Shown: positions 55,813 through 64,000 of the stretch, in pieces | Position numbering within the stretch: position 1 is the stretch's first letter | How the letters are laid out: the number at the start of each line of letters is the position of its first letter | From: Klebsiella sp. WP3-W18-ESBL-02 | GTDB taxonomy: Bacteria; Pseudomonadota; Gammaproteobacteria; Enterobacterales; Enterobacteriaceae | Direction: 5' to 3' | DNA length: 64,000 nucleotides | NCBI RefSeq assembly: GCF_014168815.1 | Contig: NZ_AP021972.1 | Coordinates: forward strand, 4,712,001-4,776,000 | Position numbers and translations under genes: made by a program | The notes under the pieces: generated by a model | Databases searched by the model: none | Told to the model about the DNA's origin: nothing | The model's input: only the letters and a program-made list of their open reading frames with translations

Positions 55813-56685
55813 TTAAAACTGCCAGTAGCTCATCGCCAGGCCAATAAACAGCACCAGCCCCACGTAGTTATTGTTCATAAACGCCTGGAAGCACGGGCCG
55901 CGCTCGCGGTGGCGAATCAGTTTCTGCTGGTACACAAACAGCGCACCGGCGATCAGTATCGACCAGTAGAACGCCCAGTGCAGGCCGTTGAGCCAGCCAA
56001 TCGCCACCATCAGCACCAGCACGCATGCCTGCAAAATACCGATAATCAGGCGGTCATTGTCGCCGAACAAAATCGCCGTGGATTTGATGCCGATTTTCAC
56101 GTCATCGTCACGGTCTACCATCGCGTACTGCGTGTCGTAAGCCACCGCCCACAGAATATTCGCCAGCAGCATCAGCCAGCAGCTCAGCGGCAGCGTCTCG
56201 CTCACCGCCGCGAAGGCCATCGGAATCGACCAGCCAAACGCCGCCCCCAGCACCACCTGCGGCAGGTGGGTATAACGCTTCATAAACGGGTAAACCCACG
56301 CCAGCGCCAGCGCCGCGATTGACAGTAAAATGGTCATCGCGTTGAGCGTCAGCACCAGCAGGAAGGAAAGCGCCACCAGCACGATAAACAGCGTACGGGC
56401 CTCTTTCTCCGTGACCGCCCCGCTCGGCAACGGTCGATTTGCCGTCCGTTTGACGTGACCGTCAAATTTACGATCCGCATAGTCGTTCACTACGCAGCCC
56501 GCGGCGCGCATCAGCCATACGCCCGCCACAAAGACCGCCAGGATCCACAGCGGCGGCACACCCGGCGAGGCGACCCACAGCGCCCACAGCGTCGGCCACA
56601 GCAGCAGCAGCGCGCCGATCGGTTTGTCCGTGCGCATCAGCCGATGGTAGGCCAGCAGCTTATTCTGCTTCAGACTCCACTCCAT
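55813..56685 (-). CDS. ubiA: 4-hydroxybenzoate octaprenyltransferase UbiA
   Basis: Encodes 290 residues with about eight to nine membrane helices. The two Asp-rich prenyltransferase motifs NDYADRKFD and DTQYAMVDRDDD bind the Mg-diphosphate. It joins the polyprenyl chain to 4-hydroxybenzoate in ubiquinone synthesis. It lies 13 bases after ubiC on the same strand, forming the ubiCA operon. Confidence 0.97.
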   Translation of the reverse strand: MEWSLKQNKLLAYHRLMRTDKPIGALLLLWPTLWALWVASPGVPPLWILAVFVAGVWLMRAAGCVVNDYADRKFDGHVKRTANRPLPSGAVTEKEARTLFIVLVALSFLLVLTLNAMTILLSIAALALAWVYPFMKRYTHLPQVVLGAAFGWSIPMAFAAVSETLPLSCWLMLLANILWAVAYDTQYAMVDRDDDVKIGIKSTAILFGDNDRLIIGILQACVLVLMVAIGWLNGLHWAFYWSILIAGALFVYQQKLIRHRERGPCFQAFMNNNYVGLVLFIGLAMSYWQF

Positions 56686-56698
56686 TCTTTTTTTCCTC

Positions 56699-57196
56699 TC
56701 AGTACAGCGGCGATGCCGGTAAAAACAGCTCGGTTAACAGCAGCGGTTTACCGCTTAAGCGGAGGCGGGAACGACGCCCCCACAGCGCATCATGACGACC
56801 TATCTCAATAAAATCTCGCGTCAGCGTTGACGACGTAAACAGGTAGCGACCCAGCGGCGTTTGCCCCAGGTTTTGCAGCGCCAGCTCCGGCCCGCAGAGG
56901 GTCGACTCTGGCACCACGGTGCGCCCGGCAAGCCACGGTTCACCGCCGACGCACAATAATATTTCCCGCAGCCAATAGCGAGCCTCTTCTGGCAGCAGAT
57001 GCTGCTCAGCCGCCAGCGAGTCGCGGCTGACAAATTCTTCATTTAATAGCGTGACGCTGACGGGTTTCCCGAACTGCTCAAACCGTTTGGTCATGGAATC
57101 TTCCAGCATCAGCCAGTCGCGCTGAGCGGGTTCAAGCGGGGGAATGACGTCAAAATAGCGCAGCGCGCGTAGTTGCGTCAGTGCAGAGTGCGACAT
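56699..57196 (-). CDS. ubiC: Chorismate lyase UbiC
   Basis: Encodes 165 residues from the ATG at 57196 (MSHSALTQLRALRYF), the E. coli length. It turns chorismate into 4-hydroxybenzoate and pyruvate. The core YWLREILLCVGGEPWLAGRT and the C-terminal GRRSRLRLSGKPLLLTELF are typical. The longer upstream frame is not conserved. Confidence 0.95.
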   Translation of the reverse strand: MSHSALTQLRALRYFDVIPPLEPAQRDWLMLEDSMTKRFEQFGKPVSVTLLNEEFVSRDSLAAEQHLLPEEARYWLREILLCVGGEPWLAGRTVVPESTLCGPELALQNLGQTPLGRYLFTSSTLTRDFIEIGRHDALWGRRSRLRLSGKPLLLTELFLPASPLY

Positions 57197-57317
57197 GCCT
57201 GTCTCTCCAATACAAAGCGTTTCGCCATTGTATCGCAGAAAGTCGCGTGAGGGGGTGCAGGAATGGTCAAATACGATCATTAGCGCAACAGCAGTGCAAC
57301 AGTTTGCGTTGCGCGAT

Positions 57318-57345
57318 AAAAAAGGTGCGCCCACAAGGGCACACC
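57318..57345 (-). terminator. Rho-independent terminator of malM
   Basis: On the minus strand GGTGTGCCC/GGGCGCACC with loop TTGT is followed by six T residues, ending the malK-lamB-malM transcript. Confidence 0.85.
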
Positions 57346-57383
57346 GAAAGGCTTCGCCTAAACATCAGCGCTGCGGGGAGAAC

Positions 57384-58316
57384 TTACCCCTTGCCTTTTA
57401 CAGCGCCGATAAAGGTGGAACGAGCAGATTTAGAGCCCAGGCGCTCGGCTTCATTCATCAGCTTGAGGGCTTTATCGATATCCCCTTTCGCTACCGCCTG
57501 TTTAATTCCGTTGTTGAAATAGCTTTCCGTATCATCCAGCATCGGTTCCGCCTTCGCCGCTGGCGCTGCAACTGGGGCTGCCGCTGGCGCGCTGTAGGCC
57601 GGTGCCGCCGTGTTGCCGACGGTGACCGGCGCCGGGCCGGAAGAGCCGAACAGCGGGCCAACCAGCACGCTGGAGCTGCTGTTGGTTTTCACTTTCAGCT
57701 TCACTAAGCCGTCGGTAATGTGTTTGGCTACCGGGTCCGGAATATCCGGTACGGCGTTACCGGTGCCTTTCGCGTAGGCTTTTGCCGGGTCCAGCAGAGT
57801 CGTGGTCTGCTGGAGATCTTTCTCGGTCGTAAAGACCAGGACATACAGCTTCTGCTGGCCCAGCGCTGGCGTCAGGCGCATCACCCCTTCCAGACGGTCG
57901 GCGCTCATCACGCCCGGTGCCTGGTAGGTGAAGTAGCTGCTGGGGAAGAAGGCAGAAGGCGTCATGTTCTGATCGAGAATCAGCACGTTTGGCGCAAATA
58001 CGTTAGTTTGCTTGTTGACTTCACTGGTCAGGGTCAGCGTCAGTTCACCGATGTTAGCCGGGACGCTGTAGGCCGCCACGTTGCCGGTGATACCAGGAAC
58101 GTTCAGGCTCTGACCGCCGGTCGCAAGCTGGGTGGACTGCACTTTGGATTGGTCTACCGGCGTCCAGGTCAGCTGCTGAAGCGCAGAGGTTGGAATCGTC
58201 GGGGCGGCGCTGGTGTTTTGTGGCACATAGTTGACGTCGGCGAGGCTGATGCCCGGGACGCTCGCCATTAATCCAGCAGATAAGCAGAGAGCAACGAGAC
58301 TTTTTTTCATTTTCAT
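57384..58316 (-). CDS. malM: Maltose operon periplasmic protein MalM
   Basis: Encodes 310 residues with a signal peptide (ending GISLA before DVNYV). A Pro/Ala-rich linker (about 228-258) precedes a small helical C-terminal part. It is the last gene of malK-lamB-malM; its function is still unclear. Confidence 0.95.
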   Translation of the reverse strand: MKMKKSLVALCLSAGLMASVPGISLADVNYVPQNTSAAPTIPTSALQQLTWTPVDQSKVQSTQLATGGQSLNVPGITGNVAAYSVPANIGELTLTLTSEVNKQTNVFAPNVLILDQNMTPSAFFPSSYFTYQAPGVMSADRLEGVMRLTPALGQQKLYVLVFTTEKDLQQTTTLLDPAKAYAKGTGNAVPDIPDPVAKHITDGLVKLKVKTNSSSSVLVGPLFGSSGPAPVTVGNTAAPAYSAPAAAPVAAPAAKAEPMLDDTESYFNNGIKQAVAKGDIDKALKLMNEAERLGSKSARSTFIGAVKGKG

Positions 58317-58383
58317 TATGATGACCTCAGAATGCGGAGTTCTAGCGGTAGCCAGGCAATAGCGCGCTAAACCTCAAGGAACA

Positions 58384-58401
58384 GAGGGGCTTACGCCCCT
58401 C
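58384..58401 (-). terminator. Hairpin between lamB and malM
   Basis: The stem GAGGGGC/GCCCCTC with a four-base loop lies 30 bases after lamB. It may attenuate transcription or protect lamB mRNA, giving less malM than lamB. Confidence 0.6.
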
Positions 58402-58430
58402 GTCGGTTGTTACGTCAGGTTAGTGCTGAA

Positions 58431-59756
58431 TTACCACCAGATTTCCATCTGAGCACCGAAGGACCACTCATCGCTGTCGCCACGGCTGTAGGTTTTCGCG
58501 CTGGTATCTTTGTAAGCGATACCGTTGTCATAACCCCATTTCTCATCCCACTTCGCGTAGGTTGCGAACACGCGGATGGCCGGACGGGACCAGATGCTGT
58601 CGCCAGCCTGCCACTGTTGCGCCAGGGTGATTTTGTACTGGTTGTTGGTGTCGCCGGTACGCTGAGACTTCACGTTGTCGTAACCCACTTCCATCAGGGT
58701 ACTCATGATTGGCGTCCATTTGTACATTGGACGAACGCCGACGGTCCACCACTTGGTGCCGTTACCGTCGTCACGGTCGATATTCTGGTACATACCGACG
58801 TACATCAGGTCAACTTTGTCGCCCAGGGAGATTGCGCCGTGGTCGAGGATACGCCACATGTCGCCATCGTTATTGATCTTGTTGTTTACAATACCGATTT
58901 CGGTATCTTTGTTGTAATCGTTACCGGTGAAGGAGCCCTGAGACTGGCCTTTACCCTGAGTGGTCATCGAGTCAGTTGCGTACTGAACAACAAACTTGTT
59001 GTAGCCTTTCAGCATGCTCTGAGTGTGTTCTGCAGTGAACATCCAGCCGTCTTTTGACGCGCCGTCAGCGAGGCTGTAGCCGTCGGTGTAGTTCGCACGA
59101 CCGTAGTCAACGCCCAGCTCCAGCACGCCGTCCGGGTTGGTTTCCAGACCGGCTAAACGAACGTCAAACACGTCGTTGGCAGTATCTTTGTAGTTCTTGT
59201 AGGTGTTGTTGCTGGTGAAGATGTAAGAACCACCGGCTTCCTGAGAACGGGTCGCTGCCAGAGACAGTTTACCAAAGCCCAGATCGACGTTTTCAATACC
59301 TGCACCAGGACCCGAGATATCCCAGTAGTAGAAGTCGATCATGTGAACGTCATGACGCTGGTAGAAACGCTTACCGGCCCAGATGGTGGAGCCTGGCAGC
59401 CAGTCAATCAGGTTTTTACCCTGGACGTTCGCTTCACGGAACGCCGGGTCAGTCGCTTCCCAGTCGTTCTGCTGTGCGACGGAGTAAGCCACGTTGGTGT
59501 CGAAGTAGAAGCTCTTATCGCCTTCTTTCCACACTTCCTGGCCTAATTTCAATTCGGCATAGGTTTCACATTCGTTACCCAGACGGTATTTACTTTGAGC
59601 ACCGGTTGCCTGGAAACACTGTTGTTCGCCACCGCTACCCGTCCAGCCGATGCCGGAACGCGCGTAGCCATGAAAATCTACGGCCATTGCCTGAGCAGAC
59701 ATAATGCCTGCTGCGACGGCAACCGCCACGGGGAGTTTGCGCAGAGTAATCATCAT
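58431..59756 (-). CDS. lamB: Maltoporin LamB
   Basis: Encodes 441 residues from the ATG at 59756 (MMITLRKLP...), with a signal peptide ending AQAMA before VDFHGYARSG. The mature protein is an 18-stranded outer-membrane trimer that passes maltodextrins and serves as a phage receptor. It ends with aromatic ...MEIWW. The surface loops differ from E. coli, as is usual between species. It follows malK by 100 bases. Confidence 0.96.
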   Translation of the reverse strand: MMITLRKLPVAVAVAAGIMSAQAMAVDFHGYARSGIGWTGSGGEQQCFQATGAQSKYRLGNECETYAELKLGQEVWKEGDKSFYFDTNVAYSVAQQNDWEATDPAFREANVQGKNLIDWLPGSTIWAGKRFYQRHDVHMIDFYYWDISGPGAGIENVDLGFGKLSLAATRSQEAGGSYIFTSNNTYKNYKDTANDVFDVRLAGLETNPDGVLELGVDYGRANYTDGYSLADGASKDGWMFTAEHTQSMLKGYNKFVVQYATDSMTTQGKGQSQGSFTGNDYNKDTEIGIVNNKINNDGDMWRILDHGAISLGDKVDLMYVGMYQNIDRDDGNGTKWWTVGVRPMYKWTPIMSTLMEVGYDNVKSQRTGDTNNQYKITLAQQWQAGDSIWSRPAIRVFATYAKWDEKWGYDNGIAYKDTSAKTYSRGDSDEWSFGAQMEIWW

Positions 59757-59856
59757 TCTATCTCCTGAGATCATTGCTTTTCTTTTTTAACATTTCACCC
59801 CGTATCGCCTTATCGCTAGCGACGTGGGGGTTAGATGTTTACTTTTTATGGGGCCT

Positions 59857-60966
59857 TTAAACGCCGGGCTCTTTATGCAGCCGACGACATGCGGTGCCAT
59901 CCTCACGGAACAGATGACAGCGCTCTGGCGGCAAGCCAATGGCGAATGTGGCACCCTCTTCTACCAACACCACGTCGTTCTGGCGGTAAACCAGGTTCTG
60001 ACGAATGGCGGGGATCTGGATATGAATTTGCGTTTCGTTGCCCAGCTGCTCGACAACATGCACCACGCCTTCCAGCGTCACATCGGCGATGTGGCTCGGC
60101 ATCAGGTGCTCCGGGCGAATGCCCAGCGACATGTTGGCGCCAACCTGCACGTTGTTACTCTCAACCGGCAGCCAGATTTGCTGATGGTTTGGCAGCTCAA
60201 CCTGGACCTGTTCGATGGCGGTGGCGGTGACTTTGACCGGCAGGAAGTTCATCTTCGGCGAACCAATAAAGCCCGCGACAAAGCGATCGGCCGGATAGTG
60301 ATACAGCTCAAGCGGTTTACCGACCTGCGCAACGCGACCCGCGTCCAGCACCACGATTTTGTCGGCCAGGGTCATGGCTTCGACCTGATCGTGGGTCACG
60401 TAAATCATCGTGCGGCCCAGACGTTTATGCAGACGGGAGATTTCAATACGCATCTGTACGCGCAGCGCGGCGTCCAGGTTAGAAAGGGGTTCATCCAGCA
60501 GGAACACGCGCGGCTCGGCCACCAGAGTACGGCCGATAGCGACACGCTGACGCTGACCGCCGGACAGGGCCTTCGGTTTACGTTCCAACAGATGGGCTAA
60601 TTGCAGAACTTCAGAAACCTGATTAACGCGCTGGTTGATCACTTCTTTTTTAGCGCCGGCCAGCTTCAGGCCAAAAGACATGTTCTCGGCAACGGATAAA
60701 TGGGGGTACAGCGCATAAGACTGGAACACCATCCCCACGCCGCGTTCGGCGGGCGGAACATCGTTCATGCGGGTTTCACCGATGAACAGATCGCCGCTGG
60801 TGATGGTTTCGAGACCCGCGATCATACGCAGCAACGTCGATTTGCCGCAGCCGGACGGCCCGACAAACACCACGAACTCCCCTTCCTGGATATCGAGGTT
60901 GATATCTTTTGATACCACCACGTCGCCCCAGGCTTTCGTTACATTGCGTAGCTGTACGTTCGCCAT
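59857..60966 (-). CDS. malK: Maltose/maltodextrin ABC transporter ATPase MalK
   Basis: Encodes 369 residues. Walker A GPSGCGKST is at about 36-44, the signature LSGGQRQRVA at about 134 and Walker B VFLLDEP follows. The C-terminal regulatory domain binds MalT and enzyme IIA-Glc. It powers MalFG. It is transcribed divergently from malE. Confidence 0.97.
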   Translation of the reverse strand: MANVQLRNVTKAWGDVVVSKDINLDIQEGEFVVFVGPSGCGKSTLLRMIAGLETITSGDLFIGETRMNDVPPAERGVGMVFQSYALYPHLSVAENMSFGLKLAGAKKEVINQRVNQVSEVLQLAHLLERKPKALSGGQRQRVAIGRTLVAEPRVFLLDEPLSNLDAALRVQMRIEISRLHKRLGRTMIYVTHDQVEAMTLADKIVVLDAGRVAQVGKPLELYHYPADRFVAGFIGSPKMNFLPVKVTATAIEQVQVELPNHQQIWLPVESNNVQVGANMSLGIRPEHLMPSHIADVTLEGVVHVVEQLGNETQIHIQIPAIRQNLVYRQNDVVLVEEGATFAIGLPPERCHLFREDGTACRRLHKEPGV

Positions 60967-61338
60967 GCCCTTCTCCCTCGTTACAACTTGTCACCAAACG
61001 ACACATTCAAGATGAACCTGACTATGCAACACACATCATTGAGGTGAATCCTCCACCCCCCCTGTTTTTTATGGGGGAGGAGACGGGAGGATGAGAAGGT
61101 GCGCTCTGCCCCCGGCGGCGCAGCCTCCGAACGAAAATCGTGACGGGGCCGACAAAAAACGGCGCTTTTTTTTGTGCGCTGAGACTCATAACCGGGGTTT
61201 ATGTTACAGCGATCACATTAATCACCCTTGGGGCGTAGAGGTCAGGAGGATGGAAAGGGGTTGCTAAAAAAGGAAACTCAACGACGTTAAACCACCTCTG
61301 TGTATCCACGAGTACATCACCTAGAAAGGACGGGATAT
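60967..61338. promoter_or_regulatory. malK-malE divergent control region
   Basis: This 372-base gap governs both mal transcripts. MalT-box-like GGAGGA/GGATGA sequences occur near 61073-61096 (GGGGGAGGAG and GGGAGGATGAG), at 61246-61256 (AGGAGGATGGA) and, in reverse, around 61048-61056. A CRP site is listed separately. An inverted repeat of pyrimidine- and purine-rich arms (61051-61080) flanks a T run. Exact MalT boxes cannot be fixed by eye. Confidence 0.6.
61202..61217. promoter_or_regulatory. CRP site in the mal control region
   Basis: TGTTA-CAGCGA-TCACA matches TGTGA-N6-TCACA at 9 of 10 positions, 122 bases upstream of malE. It is consistent with the known CRP control of malEp and malKp. 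Confidence 0.72.
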
Positions 61339-62529
61339 ATGAAAATCAAAACTGGCGCTCGCATCCTCGCGCTGTCCGCATTGACCACGATGATGTTTTC
61401 CGCCTCTGCTTTGGCAAAAATTGATGAGGGAAAGCTGGTTATCTGGATCAACGGCGACAAGGGCTATAACGGCCTGGCCGAGGTAGGTAAGAAATTCGAG
61501 AAAGATACGGGCATTAAAGTGACCGTAGAACATCCGGATAAGCTGGAAGAAAAATTCCCACAGGTTGCCGCAACCGGCGACGGCCCGGATATCATCTTCT
61601 GGGCGCATGACCGCTTTGGCGGCTACGCGCAGTCTGGTCTGCTGGCGGAAGTCACCCCGGACAAAGCCTTCCAGGACAAACTCTATCCGTTCACCTGGGA
61701 CGCCGTACGCTACAACGGCAAGCTGATTGCTTACCCGATTGCGGTAGAAGCGCTCTCCCTGATTTACAACAAAGACCTCGTGCCTAACCCGCCGAAAACC
61801 TGGGAAGAAATTCCTGCGCTGGATAAAGCGCTGAAGGCGAAAGGTAAATCTGCGCTGATGTTTAACCTGCAAGAACCGTACTTCACCTGGCCGCTGATTG
61901 CCGCCGACGGTGGCTACGCGTTCAAATTTGAGAACGGCAAGTACGACGTCAAAGACGTGGGCGTGGACAACGCTGGCGCGAAAGCGGGCCTGACCTTCCT
62001 GGTTGACCTGATCAAAAACAAACACATGAACGCCGATACCGATTACTCCATCGCTGAAGCCGCCTTCAACAAAGGCGATACCGCGATGACCATCAACGGT
62101 CCGTGGGCGTGGTCAAACATCGACAAGAGCAAAATCAACTACGGCGTGACGCTGCTGCCAACCTTCAAAGGCAAGCCGTCTAAACCGTTCGTCGGTGTTC
62201 TGAGCGCCGGTATCAACGCCGCGAGCCCGAACAAAGAGCTGGCGAAAGAGTTCCTCGAAAACTACCTGCTGACCGACCAGGGCCTGGCAGAAGTGAACAA
62301 GGACAAGCCGCTGGGTGCCGTTGCGCTGAAATCCTTCCAGGATCAGTTAGCCAAAGACCCGCGTATCGCGGCCACTATGGATAACGCCCAGAAAGGCGAA
62401 ATCATGCCGAACATCCCGCAGATGTCTGCATTCTGGTATGCCGTTCGTACCGCCGTCATCAACGCCGCCAGCGGTCGTCAGACCGTCGATGCTGCGCTGA
62501 AAGACGCGCAGGGTCGTATCACCAAGTAA
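61339..62529 (+). CDS. malE: Maltose-binding protein MalE
   Basis: Encodes 396 residues, the E. coli length, from the ATG at 61339 (MKIKTGARILALSALTTMMF) with AAGGACG upstream. The signal peptide ends at SASALA before KIDEGKL. The mature protein carries the maltodextrin-binding residues in WINGDKGYNG and the FNLQEPYFTWPL segment. It delivers sugar to MalFGK2 in the periplasm. A start 13 codons upstream is rejected because it would precede the signal peptide. Confidence 0.98.
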   Translation: MKIKTGARILALSALTTMMFSASALAKIDEGKLVIWINGDKGYNGLAEVGKKFEKDTGIKVTVEHPDKLEEKFPQVAATGDGPDIIFWAHDRFGGYAQSGLLAEVTPDKAFQDKLYPFTWDAVRYNGKLIAYPIAVEALSLIYNKDLVPNPPKTWEEIPALDKALKAKGKSALMFNLQEPYFTWPLIAADGGYAFKFENGKYDVKDVGVDNAGAKAGLTFLVDLIKNKHMNADTDYSIAEAAFNKGDTAMTINGPWAWSNIDKSKINYGVTLLPTFKGKPSKPFVGVLSAGINAASPNKELAKEFLENYLLTDQGLAEVNKDKPLGAVALKSFQDQLAKDPRIAATMDNAQKGEIMPNIPQMSAFWYAVRTAVINAASGRQTVDAALKDAQGRITK

Positions 62530-62541
62530 TGCTGTCGATGT

Positions 62542-62617
62542 GCCTGATGGCGCTTCGCTTATCAGGCCTACGGAGGATTGTAGGCCGGATAAGGCATTTA
62601 TGCCGCCATCCGGCACT
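62542..62617. repeat. REP pair (BIME) between malE and malF
   Basis: Inverted units GCCTGATGGCGCTTCGC...TCAGGCCTAC and GTAGGCCGGATAAGGC...GCCATCCGGCAC. The E. coli malE-malF gap holds a comparable element that stabilises malE mRNA. Confidence 0.88.
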
Positions 62618-62658
62618 TCTCCGGCCAGGAAGTTTCACCGTTGTAGAGGAAGATCCCC

Positions 62659-64000
62659 ATGGATGTCATTAAAAAGAATCATTGGTGGCAAAGCGACACG
62701 CTGAAATGGTCAGTGATTGGTCTGCTGGGCCTGCTGGTGGGTTACCTTGTAGTTTTAATGTACGCACAAGGGGAGTACCTGTTCGCCATCATGACGCTGA
62801 TTTTAAGCTCAGCGGGCCTGTATATTTTCGCCAACCGTAAAACCTACGCCTGGCGCTACGTTTACCCTGGCATGGCCGGGATGGGGCTGTTCGTCCTGTT
62901 CCCGCTGATTTGTACCATCGCCATCGCCTTTACCAACTACAGCAGCACCAACCAGCTCACCTTCGAGCGCGCCCAGCAGGTGCTGATGGACCGTTCTTAT
63001 CAGGCGGGCAAAACCTATAACTTCACCCTCTTCCCGGCGGGCGATGAGTGGCAGCTGGCCCTCACCGACGGCGAAAGTGGTAAAAATTATCTGTCCGACG
63101 CTTTTAAAATTGGCGGCGAGCAGAAGCTGCAGTTAAAAGAAACCGACGCCCTGCCAACCGGCGAGCACGCGCCGCTGCGCGTCGTTACCCAGAACCGCCA
63201 GGCGCTGAATCAGCTCACAGCGGTACTGCCGGATGAAAGCAAAGTGACCATGAGCTCACTGCGCCAGTTCTCTGGCACCCAGCCGCTGTATACGCTGGCC
63301 GACGACGGCCTGCTGACCAACAACCAGAGCGGCGTCAAATATCGCCCTAACAGCGATATTGGTTTCTATCAGAGCGTTAACGCCGACGGCAGCTGGGGCA
63401 GCGAACAGCTGAGCCCGGGCTACACCGTCAGCATCGGCTGGGACAACTTCACCCGCGTCTTTACCGACGAGGGCATCCAGAAGCCGTTCTTCGCTATCTT
63501 CGTCTGGACCATCGTCTTCTCGGTGCTGACCGTTATTCTGACCGTGGCCGTTGGCATGGTGCTGGCCTGTCTGGTGCAATGGGAAGCGCTGAAGGGCAAA
63601 GCCATTTACCGTGTGCTGCTGATTCTGCCGTACGCCGTGCCGTCCTTTATCTCGATTCTGATTTTCAAAGGGCTGTTCAACCAGAGCTTTGGTGAAATCA
63701 ACATGATGCTGAGCGCGCTGTTCGGTATCAAACCGGCCTGGTTCAGCGATCCGACCACCGCCCGCTCGATGATTGTTATCGTTAACACCTGGCTGGGTTA
63801 CCCGTACATGATGATTCTGTGCATGGGCCTGCTGAAAGCGATTCCGGACGACCTGTACGAAGCCTCGGCAATGGATGGCGCCGGTCCGTTCCAGAACTTC
63901 TTTAAAATTACGTTCCCGATGCTGATTAAGCCGCTGACGCCGCTGATGATTGCCAGCTTCGCCTTTAACTTTAACAACTTCGTGCTGATTCAGCTGTTGA
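62659..64000 (+). CDS. malF: Maltose transport permease MalF (5' part, runs off the end)
   Basis: Starts at ATG 62659 (MDVIKKNHWWQSDTLKW) after GAGGAAG and stays open to the window end, giving 447 codons of the roughly 514 in E. coli. Membrane helices near the N terminus precede the large periplasmic P2 loop (about 90-275), and the permease core follows. The EAA motif that contacts MalK is visible as EASAMDGAGPFQNFFKI. It pairs with MalG, which should lie beyond the window. Confidence 0.96.
   Translation, partial: MDVIKKNHWWQSDTLKWSVIGLLGLLVGYLVVLMYAQGEYLFAIMTLILSSAGLYIFANRKTYAWRYVYPGMAGMGLFVLFPLICTIAIAFTNYSSTNQLTFERAQQVLMDRSYQAGKTYNFTLFPAGDEWQLALTDGESGKNYLSDAFKIGGEQKLQLKETDALPTGEHAPLRVVTQNRQALNQLTAVLPDESKVTMSSLRQFSGTQPLYTLADDGLLTNNQSGVKYRPNSDIGFYQSVNADGSWGSEQLSPGYTVSIGWDNFTRVFTDEGIQKPFFAIFVWTIVFSVLTVILTVAVGMVLACLVQWEALKGKAIYRVLLILPYAVPSFISILIFKGLFNQSFGEINMMLSALFGIKPAWFSDPTTARSMIVIVNTWLGYPYMMILCMGLLKAIPDDLYEASAMDGAGPFQNFFKITFPMLIKPLTPLMIASFAFNFNNFVLIQLL

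Overview
The window is chromosomal DNA of an enterobacterium (family Enterobacteriaceae). Almost every gene has a close E. coli K-12 counterpart, in the order of the E. coli acs-soxRS-uvrA-dnaB-lexA-plsB-mal region. Gene losses and insertions show it is not E. coli itself. An Enterobacter, Klebsiella, Citrobacter or Leclercia relative fits, but the genus cannot be fixed from the sequence alone. No rRNA, tRNA, CRISPR array, integrase or insertion sequence was seen. Small palindromic REP/BIME repeats are frequent.

Layout: 1-4700 holds the end of ytcA and the mdtNOP tripartite efflux operon. 4923-7137 is fdhF, encoding the selenocysteine formate dehydrogenase H, with its sigma-54 promoter and an in-frame UGA plus SECIS hairpin. 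Next come yjcO, gltP and the acetate operon acs-yjcH-actP; the nrfABCDEFG operon that separates gltP from acs in E. coli is absent. 14105-23155 is an accessory carbohydrate region: two paralogous secreted sugar-binding proteins, a GH38 alpha-mannosidase, an unassigned probable TIM-barrel protein and a Gfo/Idh/MocA oxidoreductase, with no ABC permease or ATPase alongside. 23239-25318 is a CidA/CidB-type (LrgA/LrgB) pair with a divergent LysR regulator. 25391-30355 is yjcE, ghxP, soxR/soxS with the SoxR operator, and yjcB.

30478-35668 is a second accessory block: an MltF-like lytic transglycosylase and a probable operon of a gamma-glutamyltransferase-family enzyme, an MFS carrier and a GntR/FCD regulator, with a 28-bp palindrome just upstream of the first gene. 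35905-47525 is conserved housekeeping: ssb and uvrA (sharing a LexA box), yjbR, aphA, tyrB, alr, dnaB, qor, pspG (sigma-54) and dusA. 47717-49628 inserts a TraF-type outer-membrane protein and a cupin between dusA and zur. 49752-57196 holds zur, yjbJ, dinF-lexA (two LexA boxes), dgkA, plsB, ubiA and ubiC. 57384-64000 is the maltose locus: malK-lamB-malM on the minus strand and malE-malF on the plus strand, divided by a control region with a good CRP site and MalT-like boxes. malF runs off the end.

The parts most worth attention are the mannoside cluster with orphan binding proteins and its unassigned protein, and the GGT/MFS/GntR operon with its palindrome. The rest is a well-conserved core.
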